A program made the translations under genes and the position numbers. This document shows positions 25,748 to 34,760 of a stretch of DNA of 46,114 nt, piece by piece. Position 1 is the first letter of the stretch, and each line of letters starts with the position of its first letter. The notes under the pieces are model-generated. The model made no database searches, was not told the origin of the DNA, and was given only the letters and a program-made list of their open reading frames with translations. The stretch spans positions 1 through 46,114 of the forward strand of contig JAFZAL010000191.1 of the NCBI GenBank assembly GCA_017557195.1, given 5' to 3'. The DNA is from Thermoguttaceae bacterium. Its GTDB lineage: Bacteria; Planctomycetota; Planctomycetia; Pirellulales; Thermoguttaceae.

Positions 25748-27151
25748 TTATTCTTTGGGGACTTCTGCAGAGTCCGTCTCTAAAATGGGTTTCAAAATCA
25801 TCGTAACAGGCGTTCCGCAGGGCGGGATTTTTGCCTCGTTGGCAATAAACAGTCTGGAATCGTTGTCGCCGGAACTTTCTATCGGAACGTCCATAACGGC
25901 TGAAGCGAAGTTGGAAACGCAAATCAGCTCTCCATCGGCGTCGCCCATGTACATTCGCCGCCCTTCTCGGTTTACCATGAACATTGACCCTGTAAACACA
26001 AACGGCGTTTTCATCGTTTCTTTAGTCTGCTCATCTAAAACCCATTCCCCGGCTTTCGTCTGCTGAACTTTTCCCTGAGCGTCTTTCCAGCGAACAATCA
26101 CTTCAATCGGGGTTCCGGACGGCGGTATGAATTCAGGCGAAAAGACCGCCGGCTTGCCCGGCTGCGCCCCGGCTGCCAACAGCGCCGCGTGCATTAAATG
26201 GGGAATAATGTCAAAAACCAGTACAGACTCGTGCGCCTTGGGACCGTCGGCAAAAATGCGATCTTTGAACGAACGGTCTCGCGTTACACGACCAGTGCAG
26301 GCGAACAGTTCTAACGCCCCGCGATTGAGTCCAACCGCGCCATGGAGTACGGCGGTTTTGTTCTTTTTATCAAACCAGATATTTTGATTGGGGTGAAGTC
26401 GAACCAAATCGTCCGGATTGTCGACAATCGGGTCGCCCAAATCGACCAGTAACGGCTTCGCCTTGACAGCGGCTTTCCAGTCGTAATCTGGAGAATTGGG
26501 GTCGAGAACCGAATCCGGATAATCGCCCTCTTGACCGACAGCCCCGTTGTCAATCGCCTGCTGAGTAAGCGTTTTTCGGGGCGTTTCAGACGCAATCGAC
26601 AAGAACGCGTCTTTATCCGCTCGGGAAGAATCCGCCTGCTTTTGCTTTTCCTTCAGTTCCGCCTCCTGTTCCGGCGTCAATTCCGGTTCCTGATAGTCTG
26701 CGGCATTGAATTCCTGCGCCTTTTTGATCGCCTCGTCCAGTTTCGCTTCTTCTTCAGGCGTTAATTTGCGGTCAAAAGGAAAAGCAACGTCGTCAGAATC
26801 GGAAACGTCGTCTGGAACCGGGACGCTGTCGTCTGATTCGGATGCCGCTGCCGCTGGCGCGGGAGCCGATTCGTTATTATCAGAACCCTGCTGATTTGCC
26901 GGACTGACGTCAGGATTTGACGGAGCGTCGGCTGTTACAGCCGGGCTGTCGTTCCCCTCGTCGTTTTCAACTGACGTCTGCGGCGAGACGGATTCCGGCG
27001 CGGTTGGCGCGTCCTGATTGGGCGTCTTCCAGCATCCGGCTGTTGCCAGGCATAACGCCATTGCCAGGCATAACGCCATAACAAAGGAAAGCGACAGACG
27101 TCGAACGACGGAATGGGAAATCGTTGCGATTGAGGAACGTTGATAATTCAT
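25748..27151 (-). CDS. YdjY domain-containing lipoprotein
   Basis: 467 aa. The signal peptide ends in LATAGC, a plausible lipobox with an atypical -3 residue. A 150-residue acidic, Ser/Pro/Asn-rich region follows (about 35-185, including LTPEEEAKLDEAI and LTPEQEAELKEKQ). The C-terminal 230 residues match the YdjY pattern common in planctomycetes: LHPNQNIWFDKKNKTAVLHG, HESVLVFD, LLAAGAQPGKP, PPSGTPIEVIVRW, FVFTGS, VSNFASAV and PPCGTPV. YdjY has no established biochemical role. I chose ATG 27151, directly before NYQRSS, since the longer frame to 27250 reads through the hairpin region. The signal peptide contains an 18-bp tandem duplication. Confidence 0.85.
   Translation of the reverse strand: MNYQRSSIATISHSVVRRLSLSFVMALCLAMALCLATAGCWKTPNQDAPTAPESVSPQTSVENDEGNDSPAVTADAPSNPDVSPANQQGSDNNESAPAPAAAASESDDSVPVPDDVSDSDDVAFPFDRKLTPEEEAKLDEAIKKAQEFNAADYQEPELTPEQEAELKEKQKQADSSRADKDAFLSIASETPRKTLTQQAIDNGAVGQEGDYPDSVLDPNSPDYDWKAAVKAKPLLVDLGDPIVDNPDDLVRLHPNQNIWFDKKNKTAVLHGAVGLNRGALELFACTGRVTRDRSFKDRIFADGPKAHESVLVFDIIPHLMHAALLAAGAQPGKPAVFSPEFIPPSGTPIEVIVRWKDAQGKVQQTKAGEWVLDEQTKETMKTPFVFTGSMFMVNREGRRMYMGDADGELICVSNFASAVMDVPIESSGDNDSRLFIANEAKIPPCGTPVTMILKPILETDSAEVPKE
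27043..27078 (-). repeat. 18-bp tandem duplication inside the lipoprotein signal peptide
   Basis: Two identical 18-bp copies (27043-27060 and 27061-27078) encode MALCLA twice in the hydrophobic core. The duplication is in frame and lengthens the core by six residues. Confidence 0.95.
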
Positions 27152-27204
27152 GACAGCGTTTTGTAACAGGTAATACAGGACAAACCGACCAGAGTTAATA
27201 AAAG

Positions 27205-27248
27205 GCGAGAAACAGGATCGCCAATGCGGTTGACGTCCTGCTTCTCGC
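27205..27248 (-). terminator. Hairpin between the 621-aa secreted protein and the YdjY gene
   Basis: GCGAGAA/TTCTCGC, one mismatch, then CAGGA/TCCTG with an 18-nt loop. On the minus strand CCTTTTATT follows, so it can terminate the upstream gene before the YdjY lipoprotein gene. Confidence 0.6.
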
Positions 27249-27282
27249 ATCTATTCATTTTTCCAAATTGTCTGAAAAACGT

Positions 27283-29148
27283 TTACTGGCGAACAGACAA
27301 CACGAATTCTTCAAAACTGAAACCGTCGGCTTCAATCTTGGAATATCCGCCGGAAGTTCCGAAATAGGTTTTGATCTGATCAAACGGCGGCAGCGTACTG
27401 GCGTCGACTGTTTGCGTCTGCTGCTTTGTCTTCGGCGAGTCTGTTCCGGAAATCGCCTTGATAATTCTGTTGAGCATGGTTTTGCTTTCGACCGACTTGC
27501 CGGCTTTGAACAGTTCGTAGTTCAAACGATAATTGTTTTCCGTCGGGCTGTAAACCCACATGCAGGCGGAATTGCCGCAGCGCTGTTTGGCGACAGCCAT
27601 TGTTCGCTTATATCCAACGGAATCTTTGAGCGGCTGATCTGTTGGATTAAGCAGCTGAGACAGAAATTCTTTTTTGGAAGCAATGATCAAATAACCGTTT
27701 TCAACAGCGATAGCGGCGTGCGCCATCGGTCCTTCGGGCTTTTCTTTTTGAGCTGGCTTTCCAATTTCAAAGTTTTTCATCGCGCTGCCCTTTTTCTGCT
27801 TCGGGACGCATTGCCAAATATTGAACTGACCGATTTTGTCGGGTTTGATCGTTGGGTCGCCGTTAAACAGACGATTCAAGGCAGAACGAATTGCGTTGAC
27901 GTCCTTTACGCGAAGAGCGTAAGCCGTGCATTCGGCATCCGGTCCGAGCGGTTCCAACGCCTGACTGATAACGATAAGCTGACCGTCAAAATAACGAACC
28001 AGATCATTTTTGAGATTGATTTGCGGTCCCATCGGGTCTTGTTCCAGACCTTCTACAACGTCCGCCCAGACGCCTTGTTCGCCTTCGCCGAAGTAGGTGT
28101 CAAAGAACGGCGCGATGTTGTCAAAAACGGTTTCGGGAGTTCCCTGAATTGCGGTGTATGTTGAAATCCTGGAGCTGATCCATGCCGGCGGTTCCGGACA
28201 GGGAACGTTGACAAGTTCGTACATGTTCATGGACCCCGTCCACGGTTTGGGAGCGTAAACGTAACCCTTGACAAATCTGTTGAATCCAGCCGCCGGTTTG
28301 AGCTGAAGAGATCCGCCAGTGGCGCGGAAGCCGATAAGCCCCGATTTCTTCATGCTGTCAATTGGGCTTTTGCTGGTAAGATTTCCAGCGGAATATTTGT
28401 CGTCAAGAAGTTGAACCGCTTCTGCATAACGGTCAATTTGAACAAAGGTGAACGATTCGTTCTTTTCGGACGAACGGCGTTTAATCATTTGATAATACGC
28501 GCTGGCGGCAATCGGCTTGACTGACGCAGCCGCTGCGTTATTGGACGCCTTCTGCCAGAGCAGTTTGGCAATCTGAAGATTATCGCAAACTACCATCAGG
28601 TCGCCGTCAATGATATAAACGATTTTCTGATTTTTGCCGTTGTCGTCGACAAAATCCAACTGAACGAACAACGCTGTTCCTGATTGTTGACGAACCACTC
28701 GTCCTTTTTTCTGCTGAACGTTGGCGCTGACCTTGTTAACCAGCTGGTTGGCTTCCGCTGCATGGTTGGAAATATTTGCCATCAGAGCAATTGCCAGGAG
28801 TTCTTTATTGGGATAAATCGTTCCGAAAGCGACTTCGCCGTTGGCTACGTTGCGTAAATCGTTGAGCGTAATTCCAAGACGATCTTTAAGCGGTCCGCTG
28901 GAAACCTGTTCTGAAATCGAATCGTGGAACGGTTTCATATTGGGTTGAGCGGCGAGAACGCCCAAATCGGTTTGATCAAACTGGCTTGACAAACGATTAA
29001 CGTCTGGAATGGACGTAAACTGCGCCGTATAGTACGGGAAATAGCGATCCATGGGAACGCTCAGATCAATTTGAGCAAACGCGGCTGCGCTAAAAAGCAT
29101 TGTGCATAAAAAGCACAGACTGACGGAAAATAAATGTTGTCGGGTCAC
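27283..29148 (-). CDS. Uncharacterised secreted planctomycete protein
   Basis: 621 aa with a clear signal peptide (HLFSVSLCFLCTMLFSAAAFAQ). The mature part contains VLAAQPNMKPFHDSI and LGITLNDLRNVANGEVAFG, then alternating beta-strand and helix blocks including IVYIIDGDLMVVCDN and AHAAIAVENGYLIIASKKEFL. The two blocks look like repeated halves of a DUF3352-like fold, but I cannot assign a family with certainty. I chose GTG 29148: GGAG lies 6 nt upstream, whereas the in-frame TTG at 29160 is itself part of that Shine-Dalgarno. A promoter candidate lies at 29308-29335 and a hairpin terminator follows the gene. No catalytic motif is visible. Confidence 0.85.
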   Translation of the reverse strand: MTRQHLFSVSLCFLCTMLFSAAAFAQIDLSVPMDRYFPYYTAQFTSIPDVNRLSSQFDQTDLGVLAAQPNMKPFHDSISEQVSSGPLKDRLGITLNDLRNVANGEVAFGTIYPNKELLAIALMANISNHAAEANQLVNKVSANVQQKKGRVVRQQSGTALFVQLDFVDDNGKNQKIVYIIDGDLMVVCDNLQIAKLLWQKASNNAAAASVKPIAASAYYQMIKRRSSEKNESFTFVQIDRYAEAVQLLDDKYSAGNLTSKSPIDSMKKSGLIGFRATGGSLQLKPAAGFNRFVKGYVYAPKPWTGSMNMYELVNVPCPEPPAWISSRISTYTAIQGTPETVFDNIAPFFDTYFGEGEQGVWADVVEGLEQDPMGPQINLKNDLVRYFDGQLIVISQALEPLGPDAECTAYALRVKDVNAIRSALNRLFNGDPTIKPDKIGQFNIWQCVPKQKKGSAMKNFEIGKPAQKEKPEGPMAHAAIAVENGYLIIASKKEFLSQLLNPTDQPLKDSVGYKRTMAVAKQRCGNSACMWVYSPTENNYRLNYELFKAGKSVESKTMLNRIIKAISGTDSPKTKQQTQTVDASTLPPFDQIKTYFGTSGGYSKIEADGFSFEEFVLSVRQ

Positions 29149-29307
29149 TGGAAACTCCAATTAAAGGGATAAATGTTAACGCCGCGAACGGAACGTCGCG
29201 TCAGGAAAACATGCCTGAAATAAACTCCATCTTACCCCATTTGATTATCTGAAAATGATAATAACGAATCAGGGTAAAATAGCGAATTCAAATCACTCTA
29301 TAACCCT

Positions 29308-29335
29308 ATTATAACAATTAATGGAATCTAAGCAA
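29308..29335 (-). promoter_or_regulatory. Candidate promoter of the 621-aa secreted protein gene
   Basis: On the minus strand TTGCTT (29335-29330), 16-bp spacer, TATAAT (29313-29308). The leader would be about 150 nt. The -10 is perfect and the -35 weak. Confidence 0.4.
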
Positions 29336-29370
29336 TAGGAATTTAGGAAATTATTTGGATTTCGAAATAC

Positions 29371-29396
29371 AAAAGGCGAAAAATAATCGCCTTTTT
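29371..29396 (-). terminator. Rho-independent terminator of rimO
   Basis: AAAAGGCGA pairs with TCGCCTTTT around a 7-nt loop; both strands end in a T-rich stem side. It lies about 45 nt after the rimO stop codon. Confidence 0.7.
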
Positions 29397-29437
29397 GAAC
29401 TCAAAATTTGCAATTTCGTTAAGGAACTAACTACTGA

Positions 29438-30823
29438 TTATTCTGGTATTCCAATCAGGTCGTATTCTTCCTGATCAACGATGTTTACGTTGAGAAACTG
29501 TCCTTCTTTAAGCGGGCGTTTTTTCGGTCCTTCCGTATCTTCTTGAGGATAGGTAACATAGACAACGCCGTCGACGTCCGGAGCGTCCATCCAGGTTCTG
29601 CCGATAAACACGCCGGGGGCGTCTTCCAGCTCGTAGTCCAGAACGCATTCGACCGCGTTTCCGATGATTTCCTCGTTGTTTTGGACGTTGATTTCCGCCT
29701 GAACGTCCATCAGTTCCTGAGAGCGTTCGTGAATCGTCTTTTCGTCCACCTGATCGGGCAGCTGAGCCGCTTCGGTTCCCAGTTCCGGTGAAAATTCAAA
29801 CACGCCAACGTGATTGAAACGCTGCTGTTTAAGGAACTTGACCAGGCTCTTATGAGCCGACTTCGTCTCGCCGGGGAACCCGGAAATGAACGTTGTTCGC
29901 AGGACAAGACCGTCGATTTTATTACGCATTTTGTCCAGCAAAGCGCGGGTTTTGTCGCCTGAAACGCCGCGGTGCATCAGTCGGAGAACTTCGTTGTCGA
30001 TATGCTGCAAAGGCATGTCGATATATGGCAAGACGCGCTGCGCCCCGGCAATCGTGTCGATTAAATAATCGTCTACCGCCAGCGGATACAGGTACATCAG
30101 CCGAATCCAGTTCAGATTCTCGATCTTATCCAACTGCTGAAGCAGCTGCGCCAGCTGCGGTTTGCCGTACAAGTCCGCCCCGTAATAAGACGTGTCCTGA
30201 GCCAGCAAAACCAGTTCCTTGACGCCGGAATCCGCCAGACGTTTCGCTTCCTCTACGCACTGTTCAATCGGCTTGCTGATATACTGCCCGCGAATTTTCG
30301 GAATGAGGCAAAAAGAACACGTCCGATTGCAGCCCTCGGCAATTTTCATAAACGCGACGTGGTCAGGCGTTAGGGCGTGACGCGTCTCGTCTGCCGGCAG
30401 CGTATCCGGCTGATAATTCTCGTAGAACATCGGAAGCTTCATTTGAGACGCGTTTTTCGGGTCAGCGTCCAGACGTTCCAGAGCCTCCAGAATCGCCTCG
30501 CGGGAAAAGACGTCCAGAATAATATCGGCGTCTTTGCAGGTTTCCAGCACAACCTCTTTATCGGTCTGAACGAGGCAGCCGGCAACGATGACGTGCTTCG
30601 CCTGTCGGTTGCGTTTGCGGGTCAGCGCCTCGTCAATCGTATCGTACGACTCCTTTCGCGACGACGCCAAAAATCCGCACGTGTTGACAATAATCACGTC
30701 TGCCTCGTCGAGGTCGTGAGTAATCGGATACCCCGCCTGTTCCAGCTTTCCGAGCATCTGTTCGCTGTCGACCAGGTTCTTGGCGCAGCCCAAAGATATA
30801 ATTGTGCAGCAATTCTTAAGCAT
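29438..30823 (-). CDS. rimO: Ribosomal protein uS12 (S12) Asp-89 methylthiotransferase
   Basis: 461-aa radical-SAM enzyme adding a methylthio group to an aspartate of ribosomal protein S12. The N-terminal UPF0004 domain has the auxiliary-cluster cysteines Cys13 (SLGCAKN), Cys49 (NTCGF) and Cys83 (AGCLVQ). The radical-SAM cluster is Cys165, Cys169 and Cys172 (EGCNRTCSFCLIP). The motif SLGCAKNLVDSE and the absence of MiaB-specific features point to RimO rather than MiaB. The C-terminal about 65 residues form a TRAM domain. I chose ATG 30823 (MLKNCC) instead of a longer frame to 30871, because the family starts there; no good Shine-Dalgarno is visible at either. Confidence 0.95.
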   Translation of the reverse strand: MLKNCCTIISLGCAKNLVDSEQMLGKLEQAGYPITHDLDEADVIIVNTCGFLASSRKESYDTIDEALTRKRNRQAKHVIVAGCLVQTDKEVVLETCKDADIILDVFSREAILEALERLDADPKNASQMKLPMFYENYQPDTLPADETRHALTPDHVAFMKIAEGCNRTCSFCLIPKIRGQYISKPIEQCVEEAKRLADSGVKELVLLAQDTSYYGADLYGKPQLAQLLQQLDKIENLNWIRLMYLYPLAVDDYLIDTIAGAQRVLPYIDMPLQHIDNEVLRLMHRGVSGDKTRALLDKMRNKIDGLVLRTTFISGFPGETKSAHKSLVKFLKQQRFNHVGVFEFSPELGTEAAQLPDQVDEKTIHERSQELMDVQAEINVQNNEEIIGNAVECVLDYELEDAPGVFIGRTWMDAPDVDGVVYVTYPQEDTEGPKKRPLKEGQFLNVNIVDQEEYDLIGIPE

Positions 30824-30985
30824 ATTGTTTTGTCTTGTTAGAGTACCGCGGAAAGCGTCTGAATACCGCAAAGACGCCTTCCACGATTAGTATTATACTA
30901 GAAACCCCAAAAAATGGAAGTAGCGGGGCAGCGAGCGAGGGGAAGGGTGCATACCAAAACGACGAAGCCAAAACCTCCCCCGGAT

Positions 30986-31009
30986 GGACTCCGTCCTCGG
31001 AGTCCTTTT
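30986..31009 (+). other. Perfect intergenic hairpin followed by TTTT
   Basis: GGACTCCG-TCCT-CGGAGTCC then TTTT on the plus strand. No plus-strand gene ends upstream, so it is more likely one of the small dispersed palindromes of this genome than a working terminator. Confidence 0.5.
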
Positions 31010-31040
31010 ACGCCAGATCATTGAGCAGAGCTTTCGCCAG

Positions 31041-32258
31041 TTATTGAATGCCTTGCCTTACCTGACGCAAACCTAATCCCATTAGTCCGAAAATGACTAA
31101 CCAACCTATTGCTCCTAAAGCAAAACTGCGCGGGTACAACCCCCACATATAGAAGAATGGGCTGTTCCATACCATGTGAAGACCAACTGCAATTGCAAAA
31201 ACAATCAAAAAGAGAGGATTAAAAAGCATTGAGAATTCAAATTCTTTATCGCCTTTAACCCGCCATAGCGCGGCAGCGCACATACCTGTCCAAATAATGT
31301 GCATAAATGGTGAAAGTAATCCTCTCATAACGAGACTTTCATACATTTTGTCAAATGCAAAGTAAAATGAACGGCTATATTCAAGACTGCCAAAAAAATC
31401 ATCAAATGCATACCCGGCAGATTCAAAAGCTGCAAAACCTGCTCCTACAGCAGCCCCGCAAAGCAGTCCATTGAGAATATAATTTTTGTTTTTCAATCCT
31501 CCCATCTTCAAAATAAGGATCAAAACCAACAACTTGGCGGGCTCTTCAACAGGTCCAGCTGAAGACAATCCAAGCTGCTGGACAAATGGCATAAAGTCAA
31601 ATCCAATCAAAGCAAACAGAAAACCAAAAGTTCCGCCATACAGAAACAGCTTGATTACCTGATAAAGCGAGACGTTTCTCAATACGTTACATTCAAAAAA
31701 GAACATCACGCTAGCCAACGGAATTGCAAAAGAGCCAAAGAGAATAGCTCCTGGTACACATTTCAGATTTTCCCATCTGGTGCAACCAAACCATAAAAGA
31801 AAGAAACCGATAAGACCAAACAGGATCAGACGCATAAAGAACCACGGTTTCGGCCAGGACGCGCTCACTTGAGACAACGGCGGAGTGGTTTCAGGAAAAC
31901 CTACGCCAAAATAGTTTTCCATTTCTTCGTCCGTATGTTTTTTGAACATTTCAGAAAACATCTCAGAAAACGAAAAACCTTCCATCTGACCGACGCCGGT
32001 GGATTCTTTCAGCTTTCCGAAAATGCCTCCGGAAACGCCTGCCGCTTTCTGTCTAACAGACGAATAATTCCCAGGCGAAGCGTTATTTGCATTCCGAAGG
32101 TAAGGAAGCAGTTCTGGAGACATGCCCGCCGTTTGACGCATCTTTCCTGATTGCCAAACAAACGTCGTTTCCTTAATGGAGCCTTGATTGATCAGGTTGA
32201 CAATCTCTTCAAATGAGACGGGACCCATTCTTTGACCATTCTCGATATAATACCACAT
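31041..32258 (-). CDS. GYF_2 domain fused to a PrsW-family intramembrane protease
   Basis: 405 aa. Residues 1-50 form a GYF_2 domain (MWYYIENGQRMGPVSFEEI, then TTFVWQSG), usually a peptide-binding module. A linker with a short repeated FSEMF/SEMFKKH segment precedes at least eight membrane helices. The PrsW (glutamic intramembrane protease) motifs are present: EE-x-x-K in GPVEEPAKLL (about 235-244), FExxxY-like FAAFESAGYAF, H in SPFMHIIWTG, and H in GLHMVWN. PrsW cleaves membrane proteins such as an anti-sigma factor in Bacillus. It lies 87 bp downstream of the Gly/Tyr/Asn-tailed membrane protein on the same strand, which may be a partner. Start ATG 32258. Confidence 0.88.
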   Translation of the reverse strand: MWYYIENGQRMGPVSFEEIVNLINQGSIKETTFVWQSGKMRQTAGMSPELLPYLRNANNASPGNYSSVRQKAAGVSGGIFGKLKESTGVGQMEGFSFSEMFSEMFKKHTDEEMENYFGVGFPETTPPLSQVSASWPKPWFFMRLILFGLIGFFLLWFGCTRWENLKCVPGAILFGSFAIPLASVMFFFECNVLRNVSLYQVIKLFLYGGTFGFLFALIGFDFMPFVQQLGLSSAGPVEEPAKLLVLILILKMGGLKNKNYILNGLLCGAAVGAGFAAFESAGYAFDDFFGSLEYSRSFYFAFDKMYESLVMRGLLSPFMHIIWTGMCAAALWRVKGDKEFEFSMLFNPLFLIVFAIAVGLHMVWNSPFFYMWGLYPRSFALGAIGWLVIFGLMGLGLRQVRQGIQ

Positions 32259-32345
32259 TTTCTAACTCTTCAATTGTTGTTATGTACTGTTTTCTAATTC
32301 AGAAAAAAGGCAATGATGTACAACGTCTGGAAAAATATCAGACGA

Positions 32346-33128
32346 TTAAAAATCATCGTCTTGATAACCGCCGTTATAGCCGCCGTTATAGCCTCCGTTA
32401 TAGTCGCCATTGTATCCGCCGTTGTTGCTTCCGTTATACCCTCCGTCATAGCCTCCGTCATAATTGCTATTCCCAGACGATCCCGTGTTATTCCTCACTT
32501 TCTGGTAAATAAGATGAGCTTGTCGTTCTACATTCAGATTTCGGGATTCAATTGTTGATGCATCAGCGCCAGCGCAAATCATCTTGACGGTTTCACGATT
32601 GTAATCGTGAAGTTCCAAAACGCTATTTTTAACCTGATTAAAAGTCGATTCAGAAATATTACCAAGCCTCTTACTCCTAATCGTAACATTTCTAATTGAA
32701 CACAACAGTTCCTCAATTTCCTTGGTTTCAGTGTAACCAGGCTTGGCGCTCAAAGCGTTATCATAACTGGAAACGCTTAAAAACGGTACGCTTCCTGCAA
32801 GCAACAATAGGATATAACTTACAACGTAAGCGGACGCCGCTACAATTGATCGCTTAAGTTGACGAGACAAATAACCGCATCCCAACGCAACAAGTCCTGC
32901 AAAAAAACCAACGGTAATAAACGGGGAAGCGTATCCTATGCCTTCAATCACAAAATCTTTTGCCATGTATTCAGCATAAAAGCCTTCTGTTTTGTAATAA
33001 GCCAGTTGATTGTACGTCCCAATCCCAATTAAGATCGACATCAGCGCGAACAACCCAGAACAGACAATCGTTGTCCAAAACGTCCACGGCAGCGCTTTGC
33101 CTGCCAACCTTTTCAATGTTTCCATCAT
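32346..33128 (-). CDS. Membrane protein with Gly/Tyr/Asn-repeat C-terminal tail
   Basis: 260 aa. Three membrane helices (about 17-38, 67-87 and 94-118) are followed by a soluble helical region (about 125-215) and a 45-residue tail of YDGG/YNGG repeats ending in QDDDF. No family recognised. I chose ATG 33128: AAGGGGAA lies 5-6 nt upstream. A second ATG follows directly. The inverted repeat TTGAATACAATTCAA stands about 40 nt upstream (33170-33184) and could be an operator. The gene precedes the GYF_2-PrsW gene on the same strand, suggesting linked function. Confidence 0.8.
   Translation of the reverse strand: MMETLKRLAGKALPWTFWTTIVCSGLFALMSILIGIGTYNQLAYYKTEGFYAEYMAKDFVIEGIGYASPFITVGFFAGLVALGCGYLSRQLKRSIVAASAYVVSYILLLLAGSVPFLSVSSYDNALSAKPGYTETKEIEELLCSIRNVTIRSKRLGNISESTFNQVKNSVLELHDYNRETVKMICAGADASTIESRNLNVERQAHLIYQKVRNNTGSSGNSNYDGGYDGGYNGSNNGGYNGDYNGGYNGGYNGGYQDDDF
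32352..32465 (-). repeat. Coding tandem repeat, 12-bp unit (Tyr-Asn-Gly-Gly)
   Basis: Imperfect 12-bp units of the TATAACGGCGGC type encode YNGG/YDGG tetrapeptides at the end of the membrane protein gene 32346-33128. Confidence 0.9.
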
Positions 33129-33169
33129 AAAAATTCCCCTTTCAATAAAATGGGTAAAACGCGTAAAAA

Positions 33170-33184
33170 TTGAATACAATTCAA
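33170..33184. promoter_or_regulatory. Inverted repeat upstream of the Gly/Tyr/Asn-tailed protein gene
   Basis: TTGAAT-ACA-ATTCAA, a perfect 6-bp palindrome with 3-bp centre, 42 bases before the start codon. It may be a repressor site, but this is position-based inference only. Confidence 0.3.
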
Positions 33185-33369
33185 TTCCTTCTTTTCTATA
33201 CTTAGTAATAATTTAGGTGTGACATAAAGTTTTATACTTGAAGCAAATATGTCAGAGTAATTTGTTAATTTGTGTTATAGAAGAAACATGTCGTTCTGCC
33301 GAGCGCTAATATAGAAACGCATAAGATATTTTAATTCAATAAGTTAGGAACACCCCAAAGCGCCGCCGT

Positions 33370-33402
33370 AATTACGCATTACGCATTAAGCATTACGCAT
33401 TA
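33370..33402 (+). repeat. Period-7 array ATTACGC abutting the MATE stop codon
   Basis: ATTACGC-ATTACGC-ATTAAGC-ATTACGC-ATTA. It ends about one base before the MATE stop codon (33404-33406). The unit is the one used upstream of the ABC ATPase at 18324-18354. Confidence 0.9.
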
Positions 33403-33403
33403 A

Positions 33404-34747
33404 TCAGAACCGTTCCTGTTTCCAGTGGCCGGTGGCGATGTATCCCATCATGAGGAAAACGGTAATAAACGACGCCAGCGGGGAGGCGAAGCCGATTCTG
33501 TACAGGGACGCGCCTGCCATCTGGCTGGCAATCCAGGCGAACGGGATTCGCGCTGCAAAAGTTGGAATTACGTTCATCAGCATGGACATGCGGGTGTGCC
33601 CGCTGCCATTGAGAAAGCCGTTGCCGGAAAAGACGAATCCCAAAACCAGAATCTCAAAGCAAAACGAACGCATATACTCCGATCCCGCTGCGATAACGTC
33701 TGGGTCTCTGGTAAAGATGGAAAACGCCGATGCTGGAAAATACCTCATCCAGACAAAAAGCCCTATGCCAATCAGAGTCGAGTAGAAAACGCTCAGCTTG
33801 AAAAACTGCAAGGCGCGGTCGTGCTTTTTCGCCCCGATGTTTTGCGCCGTAATGGGAGCCATCGCCATACCCATCGACATGGCGGGCAGGAGAATAATCC
33901 CGTTCAGACGTCCGCAGACGCCGTAACCGGCTGAGGCGTTAAGACCGAATTCGTTCACGATTGCGAAAATAATCATGAACGACAAGTCGATTAAAATAGA
34001 CTGAATCGCGATCGGCATTCCAATTGCCAGCAGTTTTGTAACGTGCGATTTGTTCAGCTTTAGATTGTTCCAATGGAACTGAAAAATCCTGGGGTGATAA
34101 TGCAAATAGCCCAGCGTCAAGACGGCTCCGATCGCCTGAGACGCAACGGTCGAAATCGCCGCCCCGGTTGCGTCCAGATGGAAGACGCCGATTAAAACCA
34201 GGTCGCCGATAATGTTGCAAACGCACGCCGCGGCAACGCAAATCATGGGATAAATCGAGTTCCCGACGCCGCGCAAAATCCCGGACGGAACGTTGTATCC
34301 GATGGTAAAAATCAGCCCGGCGGAACAGATATAGATGTACGTCAGCGCGCCGTTATACGCTTCTTGAGGCGTGTTGATAAACTTTAGCAGTAACGGCGCC
34401 AGCGCGAACGCCAAGACGGTCATGACAAGCGTTAAGAGAAAAAACAGCGTCAAAGAAGAGCCGATAAACCGCTGCATCGACTCGTAGTCCTTCTCGCCGA
34501 AGTATTTCCCGATAATAACCGTCATGCCGGTTGACAAACCGATAACAAAGAGCATAAGCAGCATCATCGCCTGACCGCCGTTGGCGACGGCGGCGGTTGA
34601 CTGTGCGCCTGTGCAAAACTGACCGATTACCAGCAAATCCACCGCCATGTACATTGCCTGAAGAAGATTGGCAATAAAAAACGGCAGAGCGAAGGTAAAT
34701 AGAATTTTAGTTGGCGAACCGACAGTTAAATCTTGTTGTCCATCCAT
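33404..34747 (-). CDS. MATE-family multidrug/metabolite efflux transporter
   Basis: 447-aa inner-membrane antiporter with about 12 predicted helices in two similar halves, the MATE arrangement. Family signatures: start of helix 1 SPTKILFTFALPFFIANLL followed by QAMYMAVDLLVIGQF, the QAMMLLMLFVIGLSTGM segment, GILRGVGNSIYP, and in the second half the matching GFLNGSGHTRMSMLMN. Sodium- or proton-driven export of cationic compounds is the usual role, and the substrate cannot be read from sequence. ATG 34747 lies 13 nt after the apgM stop codon, so the two genes are probably cotranscribed. Confidence 0.95.
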   Translation of the reverse strand: MDGQQDLTVGSPTKILFTFALPFFIANLLQAMYMAVDLLVIGQFCTGAQSTAAVANGGQAMMLLMLFVIGLSTGMTVIIGKYFGEKDYESMQRFIGSSLTLFFLLTLVMTVLAFALAPLLLKFINTPQEAYNGALTYIYICSAGLIFTIGYNVPSGILRGVGNSIYPMICVAAACVCNIIGDLVLIGVFHLDATGAAISTVASQAIGAVLTLGYLHYHPRIFQFHWNNLKLNKSHVTKLLAIGMPIAIQSILIDLSFMIIFAIVNEFGLNASAGYGVCGRLNGIILLPAMSMGMAMAPITAQNIGAKKHDRALQFFKLSVFYSTLIGIGLFVWMRYFPASAFSIFTRDPDVIAAGSEYMRSFCFEILVLGFVFSGNGFLNGSGHTRMSMLMNVIPTFAARIPFAWIASQMAGASLYRIGFASPLASFITVFLMMGYIATGHWKQERF

Positions 34748-34760
34748 TTTTGATAAGAAT

